From an uncultured Alteromonadaceae bacterium (GTDB lineage: Bacteria; Pseudomonadota; Gammaproteobacteria; Enterobacterales; Alteromonadaceae): a stretch of DNA of 64,000 nt. Both the position numbers and the translations under genes were made by a program. The notes beneath the pieces are model-generated. The model saw only the letters and a program-made list of their open reading frames with translations, had not been told where the DNA came from and searched no databases. Position 1 is the first letter of the stretch, and the number at the start of each line of letters is the position of its first letter. Of the stretch, positions 15,994 to 25,176 are shown piece after piece. The stretch spans positions 124,001 through 188,000 of the forward strand of contig CANLWS010000002.1 of the NCBI GenBank assembly GCA_947494925.1. Direction: 5' to 3'.

Positions 15994-18981
15994 TTGCGTT
16001 CACAGATACTTATACGATCTTACCTTGAGTCGATAAAGCAGCTGACAAAAGCCGTGTCAGCCTGTCTATTTGTGCCTGCCAATACACTGCATGGAATTGA
16101 AGAACAAGTCATTTCAGTTGGACCAGGGGAATTCAACAGTTTTGCCAGTCATCAGGAATATGTAAATCAAATTGAAGTAGACGGCGAAGTGCCTAGGGCC
16201 TGCGGGTGCGCAGTTATAAAAGGCCAGGCCGGAAACTCTGTTTTGGTTGCTATGACTCATCAAACTGATCCGGTATCACCAGCAACGACCTCTCGACGTT
16301 CACCTGTAAAAACGCCACAATTTGGAGAATGCAGCTGGCTATGTCTGCAGTTTAAGGACGAGACTCCAGCCTGGATACTGCTAAATCAGGACAATATCTC
16401 TGGCTCTGATCAGGATATTCAATTATGTCAGCTTTTTCGCCATCTTGTAGATTTAGGTGCAATGCAACTTGGTCAGATTGAGCAAGACAATGCAATGTCC
16501 AACGACCCGCTAACCGGCCTTGCTTGCAGAACAAAGTTTCAAAGTGAGATTGGGATCCTTTTTTCGCATTATGAGCAGGTAGCTGTGTTAATGGTCCACA
16601 GCAGTGACTTTCACCAGATAAACAAAAAATTTGGTCACGAAAGCGGCGATAAAGTCATTTGGGAAATTGCCCAGAACCTCCAATCAAGCACGCGGGAATC
16701 TGACCTGATCAGCCGATTTGGTGGTGCCTTATTTGCGGTTGCTGTCCCCGTCAATGAAGAACAGGAAGCGGTGACACTGGCGCAAAAAATCCAGCGCAAT
16801 CTGCAAAACCCGGAATATTTAAACGGTGCAATTAGCTTGGGGTTTGACGTGGGTATCGGGTGTGTCAGCCGGGAGGAGAAATTTGAAAATCCTTCAATGC
16901 AGATTACCGCAGTAGTTAACAAAGCAGATCAGGCCTTAAAAGCATCCCAAAGCAGTTCACAACCGACCATTTCGCTGTGGCAAATCGAACAGATGGACGT
17001 TTACAACCAACGCATCGATTATATCGGCGGCATATTTACAGCGGATACAGCGACTGACTACCGAAACATGTTATTGCTTTGGGACATTTCCAATATCATT
17101 GCAAGTAACAACCAGTTTGATGAATTGCTGCTTCAGGTTATCCAAAGACTAGGGCAAACCTTTGATTTTCAATATGCTGGTATCGTAGAAAACCCCACCA
17201 ACGATACCTTGCAACAAAAAGCATTTTTCCTGGATGACGAAGCTCAGGCAACAAGCATTAGTGAACTCCCTCCCCAGGTAGGAGCAATTATCACAGAGGT
17301 AGCGCAAATCGCCAGCGCACAAGCAAAGCCGCAAAACTCTGAACAAGGAGGACTGTCCTTGTTTGTAGCCCCCTTGAGCGATGGTGGCGAAAGCTGCTTC
17401 TTCCTTATCAGTGACAATCAGGCACTTTCCATTACCACCGATAGTCAGATGTTGTTTGCTGCTTTGTCTAAGCAACTTGGTAAAGCGCTCAACAGAACAA
17501 GACTGGAAGAGCAGCTCAATCAGCAATTACAGCAACAAAAACAACAGTTGCAACATGAACTGGAACAACTTAAGCATGATCTGCAAAGTAGCAGCATGTT
17601 TTACTGTTCAGCAGCGATGGAACAACTGATGAAGCAAGCCAAACGCGCTGCTTTAACCGATACTACAACACTAATTATCGGTGAGAGTGGAACGGGTAAA
17701 GAACGTCTGGTCAATGCGTTACACAAGATGGGAAGCCGCAAAGACAAGCCATTAGTAATAGTGGATTGTGGTGCTATTCCGGAAACCTTAATTGAATCCG
17801 AGTTGTTTGGCCACGTTAAGGGGGCGTTTACCGGTGCGCTGAATACCAGCAGAGGAAAAGTCTACGAAGCTGATGGTGGTACTATCATGCTTGATGAAAT
17901 CGGTGAATTACCATTGCAAATGCAGACTAAACTGTTGAGATTCGTACAGGAAAAACATTTTACACCCGTTGGTGGCTCGAAATCAGAAAGTGTAGATGTA
18001 AAGATAATCGCAGTGACAAACAGGGAATTAGAACAAGAAGTCATCGCTGGTAACTTCAGACAGGATTTGTTTTACAGGTTAAATGTATTGACCTTGCGCA
18101 CACCGCCATTGAGAGAGCGTCCAGAAGATGTATCCTTACTCTCAAAACACTTTCTGAAAAAATTCAGCCAACAATTCAGTCACTCAGAAAAACGCTTATC
18201 CGATGAAGCGCTCTATAAGATGAGTCAGTATCATTGGCCAGGAAACATTCGGGAGCTCGAAAACCGACTGATGCAAGCTAACCTGCTCAGTGAAAACGAC
18301 TTAATTGAGTGGTCAGATTTAAAAGTTGATGCCAAACCCGAAAATAAGCCAGAGTTGTCAGAGCCAAGCAGGTTACATGAAAATAGCAGGCCAGAGCATT
18401 CTCATTCTGCAACCATCAACCACACACATGCCAAATTGCAATATCCCCGTGAACTTGAGTCACTGTCTGAATTACCAAATGAGACAGCCAACTCGATGAA
18501 CAAAGCTCAATTTATTACGCGCTTGCAAACAATTCTTATGGGGTTACTAAAAGGAGTGCTACGGGATCAAGATGTAATGCGTTATCCCGTAGGGATTTGG
18601 CTGGAAGAAGATCTCATTTATCAGACCTATTTCGAGTTAGAGCAGAATGTCAAAAAATCGGGGCTAAGACTGGGTGTCTCTCACAGTACGTTGCGGCGGC
18701 GAATCGATAAAATCATTCAGAAAAAGAATCTGCAAGATGATTGGCGCCCCCAAGAGTGGCTTGAAGTCGAAACAATATTATCTGATATTGCCGCTGGCAG
18801 AATTGTTTTAGGTTCTGAGCTGATGAATATTCTTAAGCTGACTTTGTTGGATGTGATATTGAAACTATCTCCCAACAACATGTCCACTGCCTCGGTATTA
18901 CTGGGCGTAAGTGAACCCACTTTGTACAAATTGAAAAAACAACTTGTTTCAACGGGTCAGCGAATAGAAGCCGTCAATTAA
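15994..18981 (+). CDS. Sigma-54-dependent activator with degenerate GGDEF and GAF domains
   Basis: A 995-residue protein starting with TTG; no ATG lies nearby. The order is: an uncharacterised N-terminal 160 residues; a GGDEF-fold domain (about 169-330, NDPLTGL present) whose active site reads FGGALF (about 242), so it cannot be a cyclase; a GAF-like domain (about 360-495); a Gln-rich coiled coil (about 504-533); the AAA+ domain with Walker A GESGTGKE (about 562), GAFTGA (about 610) and RPEDV; and a C-terminal region with two helix-turn-helix-like segments (LGVSHSTLRRRIDKI and LGVSEPTLYKLKKQL). GAFTGA shows it can contact sigma-54. The GGDEF remnant may bind c-di-GMP or GTP, which is inference. 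Confidence 0.9.
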   Translation: MRSQILIRSYLESIKQLTKAVSACLFVPANTLHGIEEQVISVGPGEFNSFASHQEYVNQIEVDGEVPRACGCAVIKGQAGNSVLVAMTHQTDPVSPATTSRRSPVKTPQFGECSWLCLQFKDETPAWILLNQDNISGSDQDIQLCQLFRHLVDLGAMQLGQIEQDNAMSNDPLTGLACRTKFQSEIGILFSHYEQVAVLMVHSSDFHQINKKFGHESGDKVIWEIAQNLQSSTRESDLISRFGGALFAVAVPVNEEQEAVTLAQKIQRNLQNPEYLNGAISLGFDVGIGCVSREEKFENPSMQITAVVNKADQALKASQSSSQPTISLWQIEQMDVYNQRIDYIGGIFTADTATDYRNMLLLWDISNIIASNNQFDELLLQVIQRLGQTFDFQYAGIVENPTNDTLQQKAFFLDDEAQATSISELPPQVGAIITEVAQIASAQAKPQNSEQGGLSLFVAPLSDGGESCFFLISDNQALSITTDSQMLFAALSKQLGKALNRTRLEEQLNQQLQQQKQQLQHELEQLKHDLQSSSMFYCSAAMEQLMKQAKRAALTDTTTLIIGESGTGKERLVNALHKMGSRKDKPLVIVDCGAIPETLIESELFGHVKGAFTGALNTSRGKVYEADGGTIMLDEIGELPLQMQTKLLRFVQEKHFTPVGGSKSESVDVKIIAVTNRELEQEVIAGNFRQDLFYRLNVLTLRTPPLRERPEDVSLLSKHFLKKFSQQFSHSEKRLSDEALYKMSQYHWPGNIRELENRLMQANLLSENDLIEWSDLKVDAKPENKPELSEPSRLHENSRPEHSHSATINHTHAKLQYPRELESLSELPNETANSMNKAQFITRLQTILMGLLKGVLRDQDVMRYPVGIWLEEDLIYQTYFELEQNVKKSGLRLGVSHSTLRRRIDKIIQKKNLQDDWRPQEWLEVETILSDIAAGRIVLGSELMNILKLTLLDVILKLSPNNMSTASVLLGVSEPTLYKLKKQLVSTGQRIEAVN

Positions 18982-18993
18982 TCCATGACGGCT
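18969..18993 (+). terminator. Hairpin straddling the sigma-54 activator stop codon
   Basis: AGCCGTCA pairs with TGACGGCT around a 9-nt loop that contains the TAA stop (18979-18981); ATTCTT follows. A convergent gene ends at 19031, so this is probably a terminator. Confidence 0.6.
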
Positions 18994-19030
18994 ATTCTTA
19001 ATCAACTGCCAATAGTTTTATACGACTACC

Positions 19031-22000
19031 TTAACTAACCGCAGTTTCTGTTTCTTTTAGTGTTACAAATCCTTTCTCTAGTGCCTGATCCAGGTTGTTG
19101 ACCAAGCTGTTCATCAGACTAACAGAAGGTTGTTTTTCTGTGGCTATAATGCCTGTCCAATGGTTGCGACCAGCATCTTTAGAGCAATACAACGCTCTGT
19201 CAGCGATGATTTGAACTTGTTCCCAACTGAAAGAGTCCGGAAATAAAGGCGAGAATGGATACATGCTATAACCGATAGAACATGAAACATGTAACCGCTG
19301 CTTAAGCCCAATGTCGAAGCCGTTCTTTACAATTTCGCTGCGTATCCGTTCAGCCAACAAGTTGACTTCCAGCATGTCTTCAATACGACCAACGATCAGA
19401 AATTCGTCTCCCCCCCAGCGTATAACAGTATCTGATTTTCGGCAGACTTTACGCAACAAATCGCTAACCTGACAAATAATTTGGTCACCTGCGTCATGCC
19501 CGTAAGTATCATTAATTGGTTTAAAACCGTCTAAATCAAACATCAGACAAAACAAGCGGGGCCCGGTTTCAACGCTGATAGCGTTGCGTTTACTTAGTTT
19601 GACTACTTCTCGCTGCACTTTGGCGCACTCACCTTCAATAATATTGCTCAGGTAACGTCGGTTATGCAGCCCGGTTAGCTGGTCAGTCACACTAGCATTC
19701 AATAGTTGCTCATTAGCCAAACTCAGTTCCTGGGTTCTACTTTTTACTTCTTCCTCAAGCTGGGCACGATATTGTGCTTCTTTATGAAGCTTATTGAGGT
19801 AAGAACGAAATAGCATGGCTGCAGCTAATAACGCGATTAACGTGTATCCCAGATAAGCCCACCATGAATACCAGGGAGCAGGAAGCACCGTCAGAGCAAG
19901 GTTTGCACCTTGTTCATTCCAGACACCGTCATTATTGGACGCTTTGACTTTAAACTGATAATTTCCAGCAGGCAGATTGGTATAGGTAGCTCGGCGCAGA
20001 TCACCTGCTTCTATCCAGTCTTCATCAAAACCCTCCAGCTTGTAGCTGTATTGATTGTTTGTCGGCGATGCGTAATCTAGTCCGGCAAATTCAAATGCAA
20101 TCAGATAGTCCTGATAGTTAATTTGGATCGCATCTGCACTTTTCATAACTGAGTTAGGTGAAAACGATTCGTTTAGGCGCAGAAAATTAGTCAGAACGAC
20201 AGGAGGTACATGGGAATTAGGCTTAATTAAGTCAGGGAAAAACGCCGTAACACCGTTAGAACCACCAAAGAAGAATTGACCTTTTGAAGTCTTATTGTAA
20301 GCACCGTAGTTAAATTCATTGCCCTGCAGACCATGGGAACTGTCATAATTTACCAGGCTTTTTTCAATAGGATCATATTTTGTGATCCCTCTATTTGTGC
20401 TCAGCCATAATTTACCCGAGCCATCTTCTAGAATGCCGTATACAACGTTGCTTGGAAGTCCTTCATGCCTGGAAATACGTTCAAATTTGAAGTTGCCGGA
20501 TAGCCGATCTTTCTCGGTAAGCAAATTTAAACCAGCGCCCTGCGTTCCAATCCAGATATTCCCTTTAGAATCTTCTAAGAGAGAAATAATATTGTCACTA
20601 CTTAAACTCTCAGGGTTATCAGGGTCATGACTGATTTGGATTGCAGACTCTGTGGTAGGGTTAAATATATTAACCCCCGTTCCCCATGTCCCCAGCCAAA
20701 CCATACCTACAGAATCAGGCATCGCAATGAAGATACGGTCACTGGTGACGCTATTGGGATTGTTTTCGTCGGCCCGAAAATGGGTAATTTGTTGAGAACG
20801 ATAGTCAAACAAGTTTAAACCACCACCAAAGGTACTGACCCAAATTTTGTCTTTTCCAGCGGAGCTTATATTTGTAATCGCGTTAGAGCTTAAGCTATTA
20901 GGATTACTTGGATCATGCTGATAGTTTGTAAACTTTCCTGTTTCAGTATCGAGGCGGTCCAGCCCTTTATCCCGGGTACCTATCCACAAATTATCATCAT
21001 TCTTTGTAAATAAAGACATAACTCTATCTGAAGATAATGAATTTGGTGTTGATTCATCATGATAAAACTTTTCAATTTTCGAATTACTTAGGTTGAGGCG
21101 ATTTAAACCGGAGTACGTTCCTATCCAGATCTCCCCATTTTTACCTTCGTGAAATGCGTTGATACCATTGTCAGTGAGACTCATAGTCTCATCTGACAAC
21201 ACGCGATAATGTTCGAAGTTAGCTGTCGCTGTATTCCATTTACTTAGTCCGTTATAGCCGCCTACCCAAAATACGCCGCCTCGGTCCTGAAATAGTTCAG
21301 ATAACTCATTGCCTGCCAGACTATATTTATTATCTTCTTCATGAAACACGCGATAAAAAGCATTAATTTCTTCTTCGTAGCGATTCAAACCAAAATCTGT
21401 AGACACCCAAATAATTCCAGACTTATCCTGGTAAATATCCTTAATAAGGTTATTACTCAATGATTTATCATTTTGAAGTTCAGATTTATAAAAATAACGT
21501 TTAAAAGTCTTGAGATTTATCCGCTCGACACCATTGTCTTTGGTTCCAATCCAAAGTCTATTAGCATTATCTATTTCCAACGTTCTAATATTGTCTGATG
21601 CCAGACTGAAAGGAGCTTGAGTCGTTGAACTAACGTTTTTAATTACATGCCCATCGATAAGATATAGACCATGGCTTTCTGTGCCCACCCACAGTCGACC
21701 ATCTTCGTCTTCAGAAATAGCCCAGATGAACTTTTTGGTCTTGCTCTGGTTATCTTCTTGATCAAGATCGACATGTTCGAATTTAGCTTCATCCGCATTA
21801 TATTTATCCAAACCATTTTCGGTACCAATCCATAAAGTACCAGAAGTATCTTTGTAAATGGCCCGAACTAGATCACCACTTAGGCTTCCATCGACATTGG
21901 GATCATGCCGAAAATGCATAAAAGATTGACTCGCGACGTCATAAACGTTTATTCCGCCCGCAGCTGTGCCCACCCATAGGTTGCCAAGCTGATCTTCATT

Positions 22001-22279
22001 GATAGCGTACACAATATCGTTTGATAATGAGCTAGGGTTACGATCGTCATGAGAAAAAACTTTGAACGAATAGCCATCATAACGGTTCAATCCTTCCTGA
22101 GTCCCAAACCACATAAAGCCTTGAGAATCTTGATAAATGGCAAGAATAGTTTCTTGTGAAAGTCCTTGTTCTAACGCTATTCGCTGGAAACGAATATTAT
22201 CTAGTCCTGCCGATGCTGAACCACTAAGAAACAAAATAGGCAGAATAAACAAATGTACTAACTTTTTTATTTTTATCAT
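19031..22279 (-). CDS. Two-component-propeller sensor diguanylate cyclase
   Basis: A 1082-residue inner-membrane protein. After a signal peptide (ending ASA-G) come about 14 Reg_prop blades with the recurring pattern IWIGT..GLN/NPNSLSS.., forming two periplasmic seven-bladed propellers. A Y_Y_Y domain follows (about 735-795, YSYKLEGFDEDW, TYTNLPAGNYQF), then a TM helix (about 800-822), a short coiled coil, and a GGDEF domain with intact RWGGDEFLIVG (about 953-963). It should make c-di-GMP in response to a periplasmic or polymeric ligand. It lies 94 bp downstream of the S8 protease gene on the same strand with a hairpin between. This architecture is common in marine gammaproteobacteria. Confidence 0.95.
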   Translation of the reverse strand: MIKIKKLVHLFILPILFLSGSASAGLDNIRFQRIALEQGLSQETILAIYQDSQGFMWFGTQEGLNRYDGYSFKVFSHDDRNPSSLSNDIVYAINEDQLGNLWVGTAAGGINVYDVASQSFMHFRHDPNVDGSLSGDLVRAIYKDTSGTLWIGTENGLDKYNADEAKFEHVDLDQEDNQSKTKKFIWAISEDEDGRLWVGTESHGLYLIDGHVIKNVSSTTQAPFSLASDNIRTLEIDNANRLWIGTKDNGVERINLKTFKRYFYKSELQNDKSLSNNLIKDIYQDKSGIIWVSTDFGLNRYEEEINAFYRVFHEEDNKYSLAGNELSELFQDRGGVFWVGGYNGLSKWNTATANFEHYRVLSDETMSLTDNGINAFHEGKNGEIWIGTYSGLNRLNLSNSKIEKFYHDESTPNSLSSDRVMSLFTKNDDNLWIGTRDKGLDRLDTETGKFTNYQHDPSNPNSLSSNAITNISSAGKDKIWVSTFGGGLNLFDYRSQQITHFRADENNPNSVTSDRIFIAMPDSVGMVWLGTWGTGVNIFNPTTESAIQISHDPDNPESLSSDNIISLLEDSKGNIWIGTQGAGLNLLTEKDRLSGNFKFERISRHEGLPSNVVYGILEDGSGKLWLSTNRGITKYDPIEKSLVNYDSSHGLQGNEFNYGAYNKTSKGQFFFGGSNGVTAFFPDLIKPNSHVPPVVLTNFLRLNESFSPNSVMKSADAIQINYQDYLIAFEFAGLDYASPTNNQYSYKLEGFDEDWIEAGDLRRATYTNLPAGNYQFKVKASNNDGVWNEQGANLALTVLPAPWYSWWAYLGYTLIALLAAAMLFRSYLNKLHKEAQYRAQLEEEVKSRTQELSLANEQLLNASVTDQLTGLHNRRYLSNIIEGECAKVQREVVKLSKRNAISVETGPRLFCLMFDLDGFKPINDTYGHDAGDQIICQVSDLLRKVCRKSDTVIRWGGDEFLIVGRIEDMLEVNLLAERIRSEIVKNGFDIGLKQRLHVSCSIGYSMYPFSPLFPDSFSWEQVQIIADRALYCSKDAGRNHWTGIIATEKQPSVSLMNSLVNNLDQALEKGFVTLKETETAVS

Positions 22280-22330
22280 TTGAGTTGATGTTAGTAGTTA
22301 TAAAGCAATTAATAAGTAAGTATCGCTTTA

Positions 22331-22354
22331 CCGGGCATTATTTACAATGCCCGG
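22331..22354 (-). terminator. Hairpin between the S8 protease and diguanylate cyclase genes
   Basis: CCGGGCATT-atttac-AATGCCCGG forms a perfect 9-bp stem 20 nt beyond the protease stop. The minus-strand tail (TAAAGC) lacks a T run, so it may be a partial terminator or a 3'-stabilising structure. Confidence 0.5.
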
Positions 22355-22373
22355 CGATCCCTTAGTCTTCGTC

Positions 22374-23987
22374 CTATTCGCTTTGCGTATCGGAATTACT
22401 TTGTAGCGTCGGGTTTTGCATCAACCATGGATTTGCGGCTAACCAAGGATTTCCTGATAACCAAGGGTTAGCGCTCAACCACGGATTCGCTTTTAGCCAT
22501 GGATTTCCTTCAGTCCATACTCCATTTTCGAGGTTTGGCACACTAAAGTTACCATCTTTGTCCATGTCGACTGGTCCCATAAAGTGTCGTTCACCTTCAA
22601 GGTCGTCTTCGATATCCAGCCCCTGATTGGCGCAGTTATCTGCATAACTCATGACCGCATTATAGGCATCCATCAAACCAGCACCTTGCTCGAATGGATC
22701 ATATTCATTGCTACCATCACTTGAGAGAATTGGCGAAGCAGTTGCCATAAGACGACATTTGATAGTGTCTGGTTCCAACCAAGGCTCCAGATTCAACATT
22801 AACGCGACAGTACCTGTAACCACAGCAGATGCCTGAGACGTACCCGCTACTTGATAATAATCCTGGCCTTTGTCATTTTTCTTGTGCTTTTTCGCTAGAT
22901 CTGCGATCAAGTCCCCATTGATTTTACCTATGTTGTGGCCACCCCAGGAAACAATTTCCGGTTTGATGAACGCTTCGTAAGTCGGACCTCTGGAAGAAAA
23001 TGTCGTCATACGATCATCTGAGAAATTATCGGGTGTGTAACTATCTGTGGCAGCACCCACTGTAATTACATAAGGGTTATTGCCCGGAGACGTAATTGTC
23101 ATGTCTACAGGCCCCTGATTACCCGCTGAGGTGACCACTACTATTCCTTCGTCCCAAGCTTTCATAACAGCTTGATTCAAAGGATCATCCCAATAATGAG
23201 ATGAAACTTGTGCACCAAAAGATAAATTCACTACACGAATGTTATAGCGATTCTTGTTATTTATTATCCAGTCGAGACCGTCTATCACGTCAAGGTAATT
23301 TCCTGCCCCATCTTTATCAAAAGCTTTCACAGAAATTAGTAGTGAATTGGGTGCAACACCGTTGTACCGACCGGTTTCATCTTTAACGCTGCTGACCGCG
23401 ATCCCCGAGACGTGGCTACCGTGCCCGTTATCATCGTCATTAAGATTTGTAACTCTTTTACCCTTAATCGCATTATATTTTGCGATTAGACGGTGCCCGC
23501 CGTTCGAGTCAAGGCGTAAATAGTTTCCACGTTCATTTTTCGCAGAGATACCGCTATCAATTACAGCAATAGTGATGCCCTGCCCTTTAATTCCCCGAGC
23601 ATGTAATCGATCAGCTCCGATCTGCTTAACAATGTGAGTCTCAGTGGCATAATCTGGTAACGTTGATTGATTTGAGTGAGAGGTCACCTCTGTGTTCTCC
23701 AGAAGACGCAAATCTGCGTTAGAGGCAAGAAGTTGATATTGACTTTCGGTTAAGACCGCGCCTACTGCATTAATGATTGGTAACCTGTGCGAAATTTCGC
23801 CGCCTGCATTTTCAACCAGGTTGGCCATTGAATCTATGGCCAATCCCTGAATGATATAGGCGTTTTTCGCCACTGCGTGTTCTTGTGTCGTTTCTTTATC
23901 TGAACTTACAAACGCAATTGATGCAGTGGTACATACCAGTAACAGTGCAAAAACTACTGCGGTTCGTTTGTTGTTAAAGACCATCAT
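22374..23987 (-). CDS. S8 family subtilisin-like serine protease with NPWL-repeat tail
   Basis: A 537-residue secreted protease. A signal peptide or N-terminal TM (about 8-30) is followed by an inhibitor-I9-like propeptide, then the peptidase domain with the full triad: Asp in AVIDSGIS (about 143), His in GHGSHVSG (about 189) and Ser in GTSQASAVV (about 381). Asn of the oxyanion hole lies in SAGNQG. After the domain comes an acidic linker (DIEDDLEGERHF) and then a C-terminal tail of five NPWL units plus NPTL spaced exactly 6 residues. The tail is not part of the canonical fold and could mediate surface attachment, secretion or self-binding (inference). GGAG precedes the ATG ATG start. Confidence 0.94.
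   Translation of the reverse strand: MMVFNNKRTAVVFALLLVCTTASIAFVSSDKETTQEHAVAKNAYIIQGLAIDSMANLVENAGGEISHRLPIINAVGAVLTESQYQLLASNADLRLLENTEVTSHSNQSTLPDYATETHIVKQIGADRLHARGIKGQGITIAVIDSGISAKNERGNYLRLDSNGGHRLIAKYNAIKGKRVTNLNDDDNGHGSHVSGIAVSSVKDETGRYNGVAPNSLLISVKAFDKDGAGNYLDVIDGLDWIINNKNRYNIRVVNLSFGAQVSSHYWDDPLNQAVMKAWDEGIVVVTSAGNQGPVDMTITSPGNNPYVITVGAATDSYTPDNFSDDRMTTFSSRGPTYEAFIKPEIVSWGGHNIGKINGDLIADLAKKHKKNDKGQDYYQVAGTSQASAVVTGTVALMLNLEPWLEPDTIKCRLMATASPILSSDGSNEYDPFEQGAGLMDAYNAVMSYADNCANQGLDIEDDLEGERHFMGPVDMDKDGNFSVPNLENGVWTEGNPWLKANPWLSANPWLSGNPWLAANPWLMQNPTLQSNSDTQSE
22404..22505 (-). repeat. 18-bp tandem repeats encoding NPWLxx units
   Basis: Five consecutive units encode NPWL plus two variable residues (KA, SA, SG, AA, MQ), and a sixth partial unit encodes NPTL. 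Codons differ between copies (AAT CCA TGG CTA, AAT CCG TGG TTG, AAC CCT TGG TTA), so the peptide is conserved more than the DNA, which argues for selection on the protein. Confidence 0.9.
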
Positions 23988-24453
23988 GTTAAGACTCCGG
24001 GCTGAAAATATTTTTTAACTTCAGCCCTCTTAAAGCACCAACCATGCCAAAACTTCTTTTTATTTCTATCTCATTGTTTAAAAAGACTATTTTTTCATTT
24101 GGAGAAATATTTTTCGCAAATAAACTCTAAAATTTTGAATCAACAAAACAACCTATGAATTAATTTATGAATTAATAATTGCATTTATTTATTCATATTT
24201 TAATTCTTTTATTTACACTGTATTGTTTTTGCAACGTCCTAAAATTTGCCAATGGTCAGTATTTTGATTGTTGAGCTTAGAATAAACTCGATCTTGTGTA
24301 ATTGACCAAATCTCAGCTAATAGAACTAACTGAATTGTCAAAAATGGCTAATTTTATAAAATAAAATTACAATATAACCTTAAGTATCAATAAGTTAACT
24401 AAATGGCATAATCTCTGCTTTGAACTAAACATTTACAGATTCGGAAAAAACCA
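23988..24453. other. AT-rich divergent intergenic region
   Basis: This 466-bp region lies between the divergent protease and VNG-repeat lipoprotein genes. It is markedly AT-rich. It holds two direct copies of TATGAATTAAT (24154-24164 and 24166-24176, 12-bp period) but no open frame I would accept. It must carry both promoters; CATAAT near 24404 is a candidate -10 for the plus-strand gene. Confidence 0.5.
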
Positions 24454-25122
24454 ATGTTAAAAACTCAATCACCAGTATTCCTGACTGCATTAGGCTTGTT
24501 TTGGGCCACACTCAGTGGATGTGTTATCCACGTGGGAAGTGATGGCGTAGACTCAGGATTTCGTGGCGTAAGCAGCGTCTTCGGGGAAGTTAGTGTCTCG
24601 CAGGGGAAAACAGTAGGAGACGTATCTTCTGTTAATGGCGGAATCGAATTGGAAGATGATGTAACCGCAGGAACTGTTGATACTGTCAACGGCAGTATTG
24701 AGATTGGGGCAGATGTATCTGTTAAGGAAGCTACGACAGTCAATGGTGACATTGAAGCGGGTAGAAATTTTTCAAGCTTTGGCAAAGTAAAAACTGTCAA
24801 TGGGGAAATCGTCATTGCGCAACAATCAAGAGTTCAAGGAGATGTTGCTACAGTTAATGGCGATATTGTGCTCAAGAGCGTAAATATCGAAGGCGATATA
24901 TACACAAAAAACGGAGACATTTCACTTGAAGAAAACACTGTCGTGCACGGTGACCTGGTATATGGCAGACAGGATCGTTCCAGACGAAATACAAAGCCAA
25001 CTTTAACCATTTCAGGTGATTCTTCGGTAAAAGGCGATATTATTTTAAAACGCCCTGTGACCCTTTATATTGATGACCAGCAGTTGCTGGAACGTATTCA
25101 ATATCGTTATTCTGACGCATAA
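24454..25122 (+). CDS. Lipoprotein with VNG repeats (beta-helix / bactofilin-like)
   Basis: A 222-residue protein with a signal peptide and lipobox LSGC (Cys about 23). The mature part repeats SVNGGIELEDDV, TVNGSIEIGADV, TVNGDIEAG, TVNGEIVIA, TVNGDIVLKS and TKNGDISLEEN at 17-20 residue spacing. This is the pattern of a right-handed beta-helix or polymer-forming domain. No catalytic residue is seen. Lipid-anchored proteins of this kind probably serve structural or envelope roles. It converges on the LytTR regulator gene with a shared terminator; a functional link to that two-component pair is not shown. Confidence 0.82.
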   Translation: MLKTQSPVFLTALGLFWATLSGCVIHVGSDGVDSGFRGVSSVFGEVSVSQGKTVGDVSSVNGGIELEDDVTAGTVDTVNGSIEIGADVSVKEATTVNGDIEAGRNFSSFGKVKTVNGEIVIAQQSRVQGDVATVNGDIVLKSVNIEGDIYTKNGDISLEENTVVHGDLVYGRQDRSRRNTKPTLTISGDSSVKGDIILKRPVTLYIDDQQLLERIQYRYSDA

Positions 25123-25137
25123 TTGAAAGGATAAATG

Positions 25138-25166
25138 AAAAAGGCCGCAACTATGCGGCCTTTTTT
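25138..25166. terminator. Bidirectional terminator
   Basis: AAAAAGGCCGCA-acta-TGCGGCCTTTTTT, a perfect 12-bp stem with an A run on one side and a T run on the other, between convergent genes ending at 25122 and 25177. Confidence 0.93.
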
Positions 25167-25176
25167 GTGATCAATG

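Noticed and set aside
15994-18981. Diguanylate cyclase activity for the sigma-54 activator
   Set aside because: The GGDEF signature is GGALF, lacking the acidic catalytic residues.
22404-22505. Repeat array that could be mistaken for CRISPR
   Set aside because: Units are 18 bp, contiguous and in frame within the protease gene, with no spacers.
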